DNA from: Paramecium sonneborni
Taxonomy: Eukaryota; Ciliophora; Oligohymenophorea; Peniculida; Parameciidae
Direction of reading: 5' to 3'
Length of the DNA stretch: 64,000 nucleotides
Assembly: GCA_905182985.1 (NCBI GenBank)
Contig: CAJJDN010000103.1
Span: forward strand, 124,001-188,000
The notes under the pieces were generated by a model. That model did not search any database. It saw only the letters and a program-made list of their open reading frames with translations, and was not told where the DNA came from. The position numbers and the translations under genes were made by a program. Positions 37,201 to 48,777 of the stretch are shown here, piece by piece; within the stretch, counting starts at the first letter, position 1, and every line of letters begins with the position of its first letter.

Positions 37201-37663
37201 AAAGTTTATAAATAAATAAAAAAAGGATTCTTAGGATAATTTGATCCAAAATTATTAGTTTAGAATTTTTCACTCTATGAAATAAATTAATTGATAGACA
37301 TTATTGATTATTAAATAAATAAGGAAAAGTTACTAAAATGCATTCATTATTCAAGGAGAAATTAAATAAATGAAAATTACTTTATTTAGTATATCAGTGA
37401 AGCAGATCAAGAAAAATTAGAACATTTCTTAACATTTATAACAGGTATTTAAAAAATTAATAATTTTAGGTAGTAAGTTTTAGAATATGGAGAATTTTAA
37501 GATTGATATATAAACAAATTTAGAACTTTAGAAAACTAGACTTCCAGTATCTAGAACATGTAGTAATGTATTAATAATACCATAATATCCTTCATATAAT
37601 GAATTTAAAGCCAAAATGGATGTAGCGTTAGATTGGGGATTAGAATTCTTTGGATAAGGTTGA
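28261..37663 (+). CDS. Giant HECT-domain E3 ubiquitin ligase
   Basis: Four introns (three near the 5' end of 23, 26 and 20 nt, one of 25 nt near 37444-37468) leave 3,103 codons, with a central exon of more than 8 kb. The first ~2,700 residues are mostly helical, Gln/Asn/Leu-rich and of no clear family. Around 36120-36330 lies a filamin-like strand block (ILNWIPYIKGQYKIFVNGQ). The HECT domain occupies the last ~370 residues: FLIIRANFLNSL, DQGGPSREFFCLLG, the E2-binding N-lobe, and the C-lobe with catalytic Cys in LPVSRTCSNVLIIPQY, ending in an aromatic/Gly tail (EFFGQG). It should form a ubiquitin thioester on that Cys. Start chosen at the first ATG, which gives a continuous frame. Confidence 0.88.
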
Positions 37664-37709
37664 ATTTTATAGATCATTATAAAATTATAAATAAATTTCG
37701 TATTTTTTA

Positions 37710-38048
37710 ATGGATTAAGAAATAATACCAAAGTGTAAAAGCATTATAAAGAGATCAGCAACCCTTGATAACTAAAAATAAGTGGAATAAGACTAAAATT
37801 AACAATAACATAAAGATTTACATGTTAAATTTGGAGAAATGCATGTTGATATGATTCTAAAAGAAGAAATACCTTAGATAGAAGTAGATAATTAACATAG
37901 TAGTAAAATGAATTTAAATATTCAAGTATAAAAGCCTAAATTACTGGAAAACCTAAGTGAGGCTGAACTAATCAAATTAGCATTAAAGTATATAATATCA
38001 ACTAAAATATATAGAAATCCTGAAATATTAAAAGAGGATGAATAATGA
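37710..38048 (+). CDS. Small hypothetical protein
   Basis: Intronless frame of 113 codons starting 46 bp after the HECT stop codon. The product is hydrophilic and Gln/Glu/Lys-rich in the first half (SATLDNQKQVEQDQNQ) and has a helix-like end (ENLSEAELIKLALKYIIS). No signal peptide, membrane helix or known motif. Confidence 0.65.
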
Positions 38049-38917
38049 TTGAAGCATAAATTCATATTAAGATATTAAGTGATTTTTAGTGTGATGCTTA
38101 GATTTCACTCAAATAAGGTTTTATCATAATTAATAGTATAAAATAATTCTCTTCATTTATATTAAACAAAAAATGAAGACAATATATTCAATATCTCTCT
38201 ATCTTCTTAAATTTTTTTTATCATTTTAAATCTTCTTTCTTAAAATTCAACTTCAATTATTTATAATACAAATAATCTAATAGCATAATAAGCTATTTTT
38301 GAACTTTATATTCATTATAAATGAATTAACACTATTTATTATTAAATGATATCCACTATTTCATTAACTAGTTCTTATAAAAATGTGGATATTTTAATTG
38401 GAAAATTAAGGATTTCTTTTATATATGTTATAAGAATTCTAAATTAGTAATAAAGAACGCGTCTCACTTTACTGGAAAAGGAATTATCATGCAATGAATT
38501 TCAAAGAATAAACATTATTATTTCTACATTAACTTAAATAAGACAATTAATTTTATTTTTTATTTTTAAACAAATCTGCATTTACTTCAATCAAAAATCA
38601 ACAGATAAGGTACAAGTGCTCCTTATTTTTTATTACAAAAACACATAATAATTTTAGTAATTATTTTAATTAATACCTTCTAGATTAATTAAAATATAAT
38701 AATACAAAGTAAATTTATAAATTAGATATATAAATTGATAAAATATATTTTTTAAACTTTAGAATAATTTTTAAATCTTTATAGTATTTCACACTTTTCT
38801 CTAGATATATACAAAAAATTGAAATTTTATCTATTTCATATTATATAGGTTAATTTACTTTGTAAATTTTGTTTATTGAAACAATAAATTTAATATATAA
38901 ATATAAATTATATTAAA
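38049..38917. other. AT-rich spacer without a supported gene
   Basis: All frames are closed at short intervals. A 12-bp inverted repeat (about 38704-38715 and 38853-38864) is visible but has no flanking duplication or internal frame to suggest a mobile element. Confidence 0.45.
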
Positions 38918-39310
38918 ATGAGTCAAATGGAACCCTATCGTGAAGAATTTTTAGAAGAATTAGATAAAATTAGATAATAATATAGTTTCGGTTAGACCTA
39001 ATAGATGTCTCAGAGCTAATAGAAAAAGGTTAATTTATAATTTAAGGTGACTGATACAAATGACATCTGGAATACTAGTAAATATTCTGATGTATTTTAT
39101 GATTAATGATTTTAGAATAAATGGAGAGGGAATCTAACCACAACATTCTACAATAAGGAACACAATGCTAGTCATTATGAAGTGAACTCACTTTTGAATC
39201 CGGAAGTTACGAGAAAGAATTTCAATATGAGAGCTACTCAAATATCTGAATATTCAAATGCAAAACATAACAATACAGTATTTGTGAATCCAAAGTTTAC
39301 AAGTTGCTGA
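38918..39310 (+). CDS. Small hypothetical protein, possibly cytoskeletal
   Basis: One intron (39092-39115) leaves 123 codons. The N-terminus is acidic then Gln/Ser-rich. The C-terminal part has short aromatic/Asn motifs (NTSKYSDNKWRGNLTTTFYN, EYSNAKHNNTVFVNPKF) of the loop-rich kind found in small ciliary or microtubule-lumen proteins; that comparison is a guess. No family recognised. Confidence 0.65.
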
Positions 39311-39343
39311 TTTTAATATATATATCACATTATGAATCAAGAC

Positions 39344-40606
39344 TCAACCTTATTGACAATTTCTACCTGTACTGCATAAGTTTGCACATGCATACAAATC
39401 TAAATTTGTATACAAGTTCATAGACTAGAAATTGGAATGATTATTCTCTTACCAATTTCAATCATGATTTCTTTTTACACCATGTAATTTACTTTTTTGG
39501 AATGTCAACTTCAATAATAATTATATCACCTACACCAAAATCAAAAGATTTATATGCTGAATTTAAATCTTTCTACAAGTGAGACCATGAGTAGCCATTA
39601 TTAGATATTAAATATGATTTGCATTTATTTTATAAAAGTATACCCATGACCTATATTTGTATAGTTAAATTTATAATTGCTACTAGCAATAATATCTCCT
39701 TGGCAAACACCTATTTCAATCCATCCACCATATTTAATAACCTTAAAACCAAATTTGTAAACACCATTTTTACTAGGTTCACAATTTATAAATCTTTATC
39801 CTTTAGATTCTGATGTTTTTTCTTCTGCAATCATATTTTAACCACTTAAACTAATATTTGCACCTTTAAATGTTTATGATAAATGGAAAGAAATTAATTA
39901 AACTAAATCTGTTGCACTGATAGGTTGGGCTTTAAAAATGTTAACTTAATTTTCAACTCTAGTATCTATTTCAATTTATAAATCATTTAATTAATCATAA
40001 GCTAAGTAATTTAAGACTTACAAGCCACCATTATTTCTTAATTTATACTTTATCTGCTAGCTAAACCATTTCCAAATGAATATTATTCTAAAATTTGTCT
40101 AAATATGATTAATGGAATTTAATCAATATTTTTTTTGTACTAAGGTCATTCTGCAGGAATGTTAAGAGAATCAAGTAGAAATTAAATTGGAGTTTTAGAG
40201 TTTGAAAAATAAGTAATTGATTTTTGAGATCAAGATAGTATGTTTCAACTTTCTTAGACAACAACTTTGCTCTATTTAGAATTTATTCATTAAATTGATT
40301 GATCTATATTTTATTACATTATTATACTGCTCTTAGGCATTCATTATAGGATTTATCTAAAAAAAGGGAAACATCTAAAATGCTTTATTAAGTTAATTCA
40401 CTATTATTATTAGCTGTAAGATCAACTTATTAGAGCATAAGTTTTATTGGTAAAGTATTTTGTGATTAATGATCTGTATTTTCACATATGGTTAGGATAT
40501 CAGATGAGATTCTTACGACAGATTAAAGAGTTTGAATTACAAGATTTGTCTGACAAACAAGTGAAAGAAAATGGCCATTATGAAGAGGGCAAGCAAAATA
40601 ATTCAT
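39344..40606 (-). CDS. B-box-like protein with coiled coil and C-terminal SPRY-like domain
   Basis: The C-terminal domain is the clearest part: NGVYKFGFKVIKYGGWIEIG, SNNGYSWSHLQKDLNSAYKS, DFGVGDIIIIEVDIPKKQIT, ending YACANLCSTGRNCQQG, a beta-sandwich of the SPRY/B30.2 type common in ciliate B-box proteins. A helical region precedes it (LNRAKLLSKKVETYYLDLKN). The N-terminus has Cys/His spacing like a degenerate B-box (CPLHNGHFLSLVC, CENTDHQSQNTLPIKL). Two to four introns are needed, one of 31 nt before the last exon; the ATG at 40606 is tentative. Its start lies only 9 bp from that of the divergent plus-strand gene. Confidence 0.65.
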
Positions 40607-40615
40607 ATATATTAA

Positions 40616-41586
40616 ATGAATTAATTGTTTAAACTAACACCTCAAGAATTGGCAACTAGAAAGGATATTGTAGTATTAAGTGATAAAGGATTACGTTTTA
40701 GAGAAGAGATAAAATCATAAGAATAATATGATTTAGATGATTTTCATTTGCCTTAAAGTAATTTCTATCATTGTACATTTAAGTCAACTCTTAAAAAGAT
40801 AAACCATATACTAGAAGATAAGTACTCTAAGGAGAAAAACCATCAGAATTATTAGTAGCTGATTTAAAAAAAGAACTAAATATCAGTAGACCATATATGG
40901 AGAAAGCATTAGAGAAAATGACTGCAAAAATTACTCAAGAAAAACCATCTGCAGCAATAAACTCAAAATTATAAAGACTTTATCAAGAATTAGATAGACA
41001 TACACGTTTATTAGAAAAGAAAAAAGTTAAGTTTCAAAAGAAGCCAATTGAATAATAAATACAGGATTAAACTTCAATTTTGGAAGAATCAGAATTCTAA
41101 GATAAAGTAGCATCTATTAATGCTTTAGAAGCAAGATTATGGAGAATGCAATAAAACTATTAGAATGAAATTAACATTCGAGAGGATACTTTAAAAGTAG
41201 CTATAACTATCTTACTTGTAGAAAGTTAAGCAAAATTTAAATGTGATGAGGATTTAAAAGGAAGCTGAAATAGAACAGGTTCCAGTCCCTGTCTAAGTAG
41301 AATAGCTTTAATAATCTTAATATCTCGATAGGAAATAAGTTAGACTTAAAGATTATTAAAAATATAAATTTGAAGTAATTTATACTGTTATACATAGAAA
41401 ATATGGAATAAGTAACCTCCTCCATCTTATACTTCTAAATAAATTTTAATCGAAGAGGAGAGAAAGAAACAACTTCAATTAATAAAAGAATAATAGGAAT
41501 ATGAGTAAGAATTATTGCGAAGAAATGGTCATTCTAATATGATTGGTAATTTTAATGATCATGTCTAAGAATAACATGAATAATGA
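40616..41586 (+). CDS. Coiled-coil protein, unknown function
   Basis: Introns of 26 nt (from about 40776), 25 nt and 23 nt give a frame of about 299 codons. The N-terminus reads LFKLTPQELATRKDIVVLSD; the rest is helical and charged (EKPSELLVADLKKELNI, SINALEARLWRMQQNYQNEI, ILIEEERKKQLQLIKEQQEY), so an elongated coiled coil is likely. Such proteins are frequent in basal bodies and axonemes, but nothing specific is recognised. Its stop lies 15 bp from that of the convergent carboxypeptidase gene. Confidence 0.65.
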
Positions 41587-41601
41587 TTTAATATGTATTT
41601 A

Positions 41602-43581
41602 TCAATTAAATCCATAATTACTCAATCTCTATTTCAATTATTATTATTTACTGGAACAATTAGCATACCTTTAGGATGATGCAGATCTCTTGAAAGCTGT
41701 TTGAGGTGAAAAAGGTCTTTATGAAATTTAAGATTTATCTATGGATTTATCTTTACTTATTGGTTTTCGATCGGATACGAATGATTTTCTACATTCAATT
41801 TCTTATCTTAATTAAGATTATCTAGGTTGTTGAAGTTTACGAACAAAAGGCTTTTTCTATCTCTATTCTTCTTCACTACTTTCACTTTCTAATAATTCAT
41901 CTTCATCTTGAATTTAATGTTCTTCTTCATCCTTCTAAATTTATTAGAGCAAACATGTATATGGATTTATTTTTTTTTTCCTTCGATTTTTGAGTCTATC
42001 CTTCTGATATTCAATATATTTGATTTCTTTTTCAAGTAAAATTTTAATTTATTTTCCTAATTCTTATCCCAAAAATTCAAAATCAAGATTACAGAACTCT
42101 TTAGTAATTTATTGAGATCCTAAGTAATATAATCCATTAGAACATTCAACAGTAAAACAATTAACTATCTTAAATTCTTAATTCAAAATAGCCCTTGCTG
42201 TATTTCTTTTATTTGGTAGAACTCTCCAAATACCACTCCAATATCGAAAAATCTCTGTTGCCTCTGACATTAATTTAGCCAAAACCCGACACTTTAAGTA
42301 ATTTAGACCAAAAATAGGATATTCAGGTCCATAAATAAATAAATTTTTCTTTAATGAATGACCATGCATATCAATATAAACAAAAGGAGGATTCTTCAAT
42401 TTTTCAATCAACTTTTTGATATGATATATTTAAGGAGTAGTATTCAAATCAGGATTGCAAAACTATCTATTTAGATCCATTCCTTATAAACAAGTTCGAA
42501 AATTACCAGCTATTACTCCATCAGGATTGAGCATTGGGATTACAATTACTTATGAACTCTTGATATGGATATGGTTATTTACTTCTACAATAGATATTCT
42601 CCATTAGGAGTAAGGATATACTTCAAAAAGCCCTCCATCATGTGAGAACTATTTGTTTCGCCTGGATGAACTCTAGCTGTTAATATTATAGTTCTTTTCT
42701 TGGGCTCCCCAAAATAAAGAATTGGAATATCTATGCCTGCTGGCGTTTTAGTCAAAATATTATATCCCAAAGTTTATATAAATTGCATCATCTAAGTATA
42801 AGTATAAGGCACGCCATATGCAATAAATATTTTCTATCCATTTATGAGATTTAAATCAAAGCTTAACTTTGATGATTTTTAATTTTTCTGATCAAAGACA
42901 ATATTATGACCTCCCTATTTCCATAAACCATTAATTCCTATGTAAGGTCTCATTCCTCTTTAATAAAGGCTGCGATGTTTACTGAAATTACAAATATTAA
43001 TTCTTATTGTTTATGTTCTTTCCGAAACTATGCTAAAATGATACCAATTATGACTGCAACGAGAATTTGAATCACATCGCATATAACAATTATATTCATT
43101 TATTCGAACTTAGAAAGCAAAATCTAAGTTTCCTGATTCAAAATCAGAATCAAACTATAAGAAATGTTTCTGTGCTTAAGGTCTGTTGATAAATAACCGA
43201 AGTTAACGTTACTTTTTGAGAATTGCCTCCATCATATCAGTTTAATTCTTAGTTGGTTAGTCTTCAATATAAAGAATTACTTACAATTTGATAAATATTT
43301 ATTGTACATCTCCATTGAATCTACATATCGTGGTCCTACATATACTAATTAATCTCTTTACACAGACCATAGGATGTCATCATTCATTTCAAATTTGAGC
43401 CTTATAGGGTATTGTATGTTAGGCATCCAACTAATGCTCAAATAGATATTACCCGTTAAGCATGTCCATTTCTAAGGAAAGCTCTTTTAAAATTGGTAGC
43501 GATTCTGGCAGCATCATTATTAATTAATATGCTATACTAATAGGATTCATAAGAATGTGAAAATTCTCAGTACAACTCATT
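41602..43581 (-). CDS. Cytosolic carboxypeptidase (CCP/Nna1, M14D), copy 1
   Basis: CCPs remove glutamate residues from tubulin tails. The catalytic domain shows zinc ligands in RVHPGETNSSHMMEG (HxxE), substrate residues in NPDGVIAGNFRTCLQGMDLN, the third ligand in YIDMHGHSLKKN, and the C-terminal Glu block FTVECSNGLYYLG. The CCP-specific N-terminal beta-sandwich precedes it (QYPIRLKFEMNDDILW, NWYHFSIVSERTQTIRINIC, RGMRPYIGING). The C-terminus is acidic then basic (LLESESSEEEQR). There are several introns, one 23 nt near 43280. An A10 run near 41975 breaks the frame by one base before the tail, probably a run-length error. The exact start is uncertain. Confidence 0.82.
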
Positions 43582-44214
43582 ACATATTGAAGAAGAATGT
43601 ATCATATCATGTTATTACCTCTATTTGATAATACCGCTATCAATTCTTCTATACAATACAACACATATATGTTTTATTTAATACAAAAATAATATCATTT
43701 ATCACATAATTTTACATTTTTTACTACTTTATTGATTTTGATAAGGACTTCTACTAAAATTAGATTATTTTGCAGAAAAGCTTTCTTTTTAAAAAAGAAA
43801 CATGCCGAAAACCTTCTAAAATCAGTTATCTTACAAATTTTAATGCATTTATTAGAATTTTTCTATGGTAGATATATGATTAATTTATTCCATTAAAAAC
43901 CTTTCAAAAACCTTTCTTCTAAAAGAATTAAAAAAGGCTAAATTAGACAAGTCTCTATTTTTCATGACAAAGGAGCAAAATTTAAAACATTACTTATTGA
44001 TCATTGTAAGCAATAAAATGTGGCAAGTATTATAAGGTTTCATTAAGTGGATTTCTATTTGAAATAGGGATCATTGTTTTCTGGAATAACAAGGTTTTAT
44101 TGACTCCAGTCTAGAAACTTATAAAGATCAATTAAAAAGATTTTGATTTAATAAGATCTCTTTTAAATTGAGAATTGTTTTATTTTATGTAATCATTATT
44201 AATTTCAATCATAC
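43582..44214. other. Spacer with unassigned coding-like fragments
   Basis: 633 bp between two minus-strand genes. On the plus strand, 43963-44136 reads two adjoining peptide stretches (MTKEQNLKHYLLII, then NRDHCFLEQQGFIDSSLETY) interrupted by TGA. These may be a decayed gene or chance; no family recognised. Confidence 0.3.
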
Positions 44215-45189
44215 TATTTAACATTTGGTAAATCCCATGGTCCTCTTATTGTACTAAAAATTTTATATTAAAGTGATACTTTTTGTATTAATATAACCAA
44301 ATGATTTGGAGAGGGGAAACAAAAGTAATGAAAAACACGCTAGAAATAATAATTTAGAATGTGATTACCATCCAAAAAATAGAAGAGTTAAGAAATATGA
44401 AAAAAATAGTAATGATAATCCAAGTCCAATAGTGGAAATTAAATTGATTAGTCTAAAAAAAGAGCCGTATTTTTGTTTGATGCTTCTTTAAAGTATAGGA
44501 ACAAATATGAACAATAAGTTGGATGCAAATATCATCAAAAAGACTTAGAGTTCATTGTGTAATCTTGAGGCTAGTAGACTTGAAAATACTAATGATGCCC
44601 ATTAGGAGACATCAAGTTCTGTAAAATCTTTTTCGTAGTCATAATCCTTAAGAAAAATGTAAATAAGTATAGCTACACTTGTAAGTACATAAATAGTATT
44701 ATCAGCATAAGTTTGATTGACTGTTTGCATGACAGGAGCAAAGAGTAATAAAATAGATATATAGATTCCAATGCTTTTAAAATTGCTAAGAATTTCTTAA
44801 GTTTTCAATTTTTTGACAACAGAATACATGATTAAACAAGTGATAGTTGCTGTAAGCCAAAAGTATAGTTATATTTAATCACTAAGTAAATCATGAAGCA
44901 TTAAGAAATAACTTAAAAGATAGAATACAACACAATTGACAGCAAAAATTAAATCTGAGGTTTTGCTAATTAATTGTTTGTAATCAGGTCCATGACTAGA
45001 GTTGTCTTGTTTTTATACACTTTGTAGAAATGTTTCATCTATATAATTGTCATCATAAGGTTATTTTTCATACAATATTTTTTCCCATTTCTTTTATTCT
45101 TATTCCTCTTGGATATAAGACTTAAGTAAAAGAGAAATGTATTACAGCCAATTAATACTTGGGTCGTCTGCAAATAAAACATTAGACAT
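44215..45189 (-). CDS. PIGC: PIG-C/Gpi2 subunit of GPI N-acetylglucosaminyltransferase
   Basis: The GPI-GnT complex on the ER transfers GlcNAc to phosphatidylinositol, the first step of GPI-anchor synthesis. Ciliate surface antigens are GPI-anchored, so the pathway is expected here. Family matches are the N-terminal WEKILYEKQPYDDNYIDETF, the membrane segment SLVFSSLLASRLHNELQVFL and the C-terminal GPWD motif (IRGPWDLPNV). About eight hydrophobic helices are visible. One base shift is needed near 44250, in an A/T run, to join the last helix to the GPWD tail. Start chosen at 45189 (45192 is also possible), 69 bp from the SPT16 stop codon on the same strand. Confidence 0.85.
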
Positions 45190-45258
45190 CATTATCTGAG
45201 AAACGATATCCATCCCATGGACAGTATTTAAAATAATCCATAAAATTTAAAATAATAC

Positions 45259-48200
45259 TCATTTTCTTGGTGGTGGTCTTTTTTATTATTGAGTGGGTTT
45301 TGCTGAGGTTGCTTTTTGTTATGGTTTAGTTTATGGTTTGGATTAAGGTTTAGATTTATATTTACGTCTATGTTTATCTATATTAATAAATGTATTAATT
45401 ACCAGAATCAGAATCATCATCATCATCATCATCATCTTGATCGCTAATCTTATTGAGATCAAGAACATCTGATAAATCTTCATCCTCATCATCTTCATCA
45501 TCACTTCCACCATCATCATCATCGTCATCTTCTGTGAAATCGGAATCATCATCATCATCTCCACCCTACATTATAAGAATTACTAAGATACAGATTATTC
45601 AGGAGAGAATTCACTATCTCCTGCCTCTGGATCATCATCTTCACCTTCTTCTTCTTCACTCTCAGCCAAAATATTTGTCCAACCTCCATCTTAAACAAAT
45701 CCTGGAATATCTTTTTATATTTAGGCAAGTACATTCTTCCAGACCAAATTCTAAGCTACTTCAAAAAATAGTAAATTCATCTATAATTAAATACCAATAA
45801 TACCCTATCTAACCAATTTTTAACACCTTCCAAATCTTTTATATCTATACTTTCAATCCTCAAAACTTATTTATCATAATTCTTAAATACAAACACTAGA
45901 TCAAATGATTTTATCCCTGGAATTATACGTTCAAAACAACATATCTCAACTTCAGATAAAGTCAGAATAAAGAATGGACTTTCTACTACATTCATCAAGG
46001 TATTATGAGTTGGTTATAAAAATAGCCTTGCTCTATTCCAATTACCTTCAAATCCAAGATCTCTAAATGGCTTCTCAAATTATATTTTATAATCTGCTCC
46101 CATCTCTTCAATAGTCTTAATGAAAACTTCGAACTCTCTTGCCATCTTCTTTCTATGGACACGTAATCTCTCCTCTTCTTCTATTTCATCATCATCATTT
46201 CTATTAGTTCTCTTTCTCCCTTCCAAATGTTCCACAGCTCCTCCAACCTCACAATAAAATTATACATCATGTGTTTTTCTCTTACCCAACACTATTGGAG
46301 AATGAAGATGGAAATGCAAGGCAGCAATGATATCTTATTCTGGACTTTAATAAATGTAATGTTTAACATTCTTAAATACAATATCCAATTGTTCCTTATT
46401 TGAATGAATATATCTAAAACCATTAGTATGCACTTCCAAAATGCCTGCAGCTTTACCTGAACCAAATGTAGGTCTCACTTTTAAATCCTTAAAAATGGGT
46501 TTTCTTCCTGACTTACTAACCACTAAAGGCTCTAGTTCACCAACATGCTATTTTTCTCTCTCTACTTGCTATTCTGCTTTTACCTTTTTCTATAATTATT
46601 TTATCTACAAAATCAAATTCTAAGGACGATCACTCTTTTTTGATCTATATTATAACTCCTTAATAAATATAGTTTCTCCATCTATTTGAGGGAATTGAAT
46701 CTATCCAGCTGTTGTCTCGGAGGTAAAGAAATTTATTCTAATTGAAGAACCAATTTTTCCTTCATCAATTTTACTCACATTCTTTATGCATGAAACATGA
46801 AAAGCGACATGAGTGCCCAACAATGGTACCAAAACTGCACATTTCTAGTTGTCAATATATATCTGTCCTTTTTATAATTCTTTTGGATAATTTTCTACTT
46901 TCTAATAACACTATAATTTATCTAACTCCAGCGCTTTTATTTCTTGCGAGTTCTACACAAATTAGTCATGTTCTAGTCTTTATTCTAATTCATTCTATTT
47001 ATCCTTTGCTAACTTTTCTTAATGAATCTGTCTTTGCTTCTCATTTTCTCTTTGTATTTGAATCTATTAATTACGAGGTCCTCTTGTTCTACCTTCTTTT
47101 GGAGCATCTGATTATTTAGTTTATTATTTAGGAGCTGGCTATTCATCCTCTTCTTACAACTAATATGAAATCTATTTATAAGCCTTTGGAATTTAATTAG
47201 TTGTCACATTAGCTGCTCCATTTGTAACAACAATAACATCTCCTACTGTTATTGTGTAACTTATTCCTTTTTACCCATTAGGCAGATTCTCTAATGTTAC
47301 TTAAACAAAATAAACTTCATTCTTAGCAACAACATGAGTAGACTTTTCAGAGATAGCAAGGTAAGGTTCTTTTAATTCAAGTCCAATTCCATATCCAAAT
47401 GAATTTGGAAATTAAAGATTGTTTATACTCAATTCTGTAGTCTTCTGCTATAGCATAATTAAAGCTTCCTTATAAACTTAACTTAAAGGAGTCCCAATAG
47501 TTAATGACCCTATTACTTTATTCTAAACTTCTAACATGGTGTTATATAATTTTTTTTATATCTCTGTTGGGTTAATGAACAGTGTTCTAATACAATTAGT
47601 GTTATATTCATTAACTTATGTACCAAGAGAGATAATAATAACATCAGAAGAAAGATATTCCTTATTTGGACTGTCAACATGTTAATAATTACCACCACTC
47701 TAAATGATTGGCGTATATGCAAAATCATATAAACCATCTTGTAATCCTATATCTTTGATGACTTTTAGCTTATCATTTTCTAATGATTATTCTACTTTCT
47801 TAGCTAAATCTTAATGAGTAATACGGGTTCCAACATCAATTGAATCCTCTATTTATTTAATGAGTTTCTTAAATAGACGAGTAGTCAATTGTGAGGATTA
47901 ATTGATAAAGGCTTACTCTTAATCATCCTTGACTGCAAGTATATCGCTTATCAATTAACTTGCATCAACAATTTAAGACCATCCTTTATAGTCATACCAT
48001 TCTGTGGCTAGACTACCTGCTTGTTGCTCTGTTGAAGGCATTCCTAGCTTGACATTCCCTAATTTCTAACGAATTTTTTCAAAGCTTTCACGATTATCAC
48101 CAACTTTCTTATAGAAGTGTACCTCGTATCTCCCGCCTAATCGTTGCTTAGTTTCATCCATCATTTACACTATTCAAAAGTAAAAATAACATATTTACAC

Positions 48201-48450
48201 TTCTTCTCGCTTGCCAAATAGAATATCTGCTTCTTTGTTGCGATGAACACTGTCTCAATCATATCGTATCCAAATAACCATACAAATAATGCCTTTGTTT
48301 TAGGTTTGATTGAGCCATCCTCTTTCCCTGATAGAATACACAGTGCTGGTATGTCCTACCTTCTAATTTATTAAACCATACATCATTTAGTCGACTAGTC
48401 AATTAATCTAAATGTCTTTGGAATACATCTGCTATTATCTTTTTATCCAT
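45259..48450 (-). CDS. SPT16: FACT histone-chaperone subunit SPT16
   Basis: FACT loosens and reassembles nucleosomes during transcription and replication. The product is about 1,000 residues, the family norm. The N-terminal aminopeptidase-like domain is present (KTKALFVWLFGYDMIETVFI, GTRITHQDLAKKVE, SFGYGIGLELKEP). Then come the SPT16 middle block (FRDLGFEGNWNRARLFLQPT, EVEICCFERIIPGIKSFDLV) and an acidic Asp/Glu tail (about 45420-45560) ending in a short basic tail (KHRRKYKSKP). The tail join is a 25-nt intron near 45390. A 26-nt intron lies early in the gene. Antisense of the acidic tail gives spurious poly-Ser and poly-Met frames. Confidence 0.92.
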
Positions 48451-48777
48451 TATTAAATTAATATATGTTAATAATTTTCTTATGGTGGTTTTGATATGCC
48501 CTCGCTTAACTATACATTAATAGTTAATCATTTATCAAACCCTTTTTTCAATAACTCTTTCCAAAAACAAAACTCAAAAACCACAAAAAAAAAATATAAA
48601 AAAACCCGCTAAAAATTTAAACATTTATTCTATATCCCACATATCTACCCCCCTAATAAAGATCATTCCATATAATTTTCATTCTTCTATCAATCACAAT
48701 CTATATCGGTATCAATCAGATCCTAATATGAGATAAATTTTATAATAAATCCAATTTCTTATTATAAAAATAATTAA
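48451..48777. promoter_or_regulatory. Divergent spacer between SPT16 and p62-like genes
   Basis: 327 bp with C-rich and A-rich tracts (an A10 run near 48580) between two outward start codons. No nameable motif; regulatory role inferred from position. Confidence 0.35.

Noticed and set aside
38704..38864. 12-bp inverted repeat as a possible MITE or IES remnant
   Set aside because: No target-site duplication, no consensus TA-bounded ends and no internal coding; expected by chance at this AT content.
44306..44718. Long plus-strand frame
   Set aside because: It lies antisense to clearly conserved PIG-C membrane segments; composition is that of a shadow frame.
45343..45800. Poly-Ser and poly-Met frames and a GAT/ATC trinucleotide tract
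   Set aside because: These are alternative readings of the Asp/Glu tail of SPT16, not a separate gene or microsatellite element.
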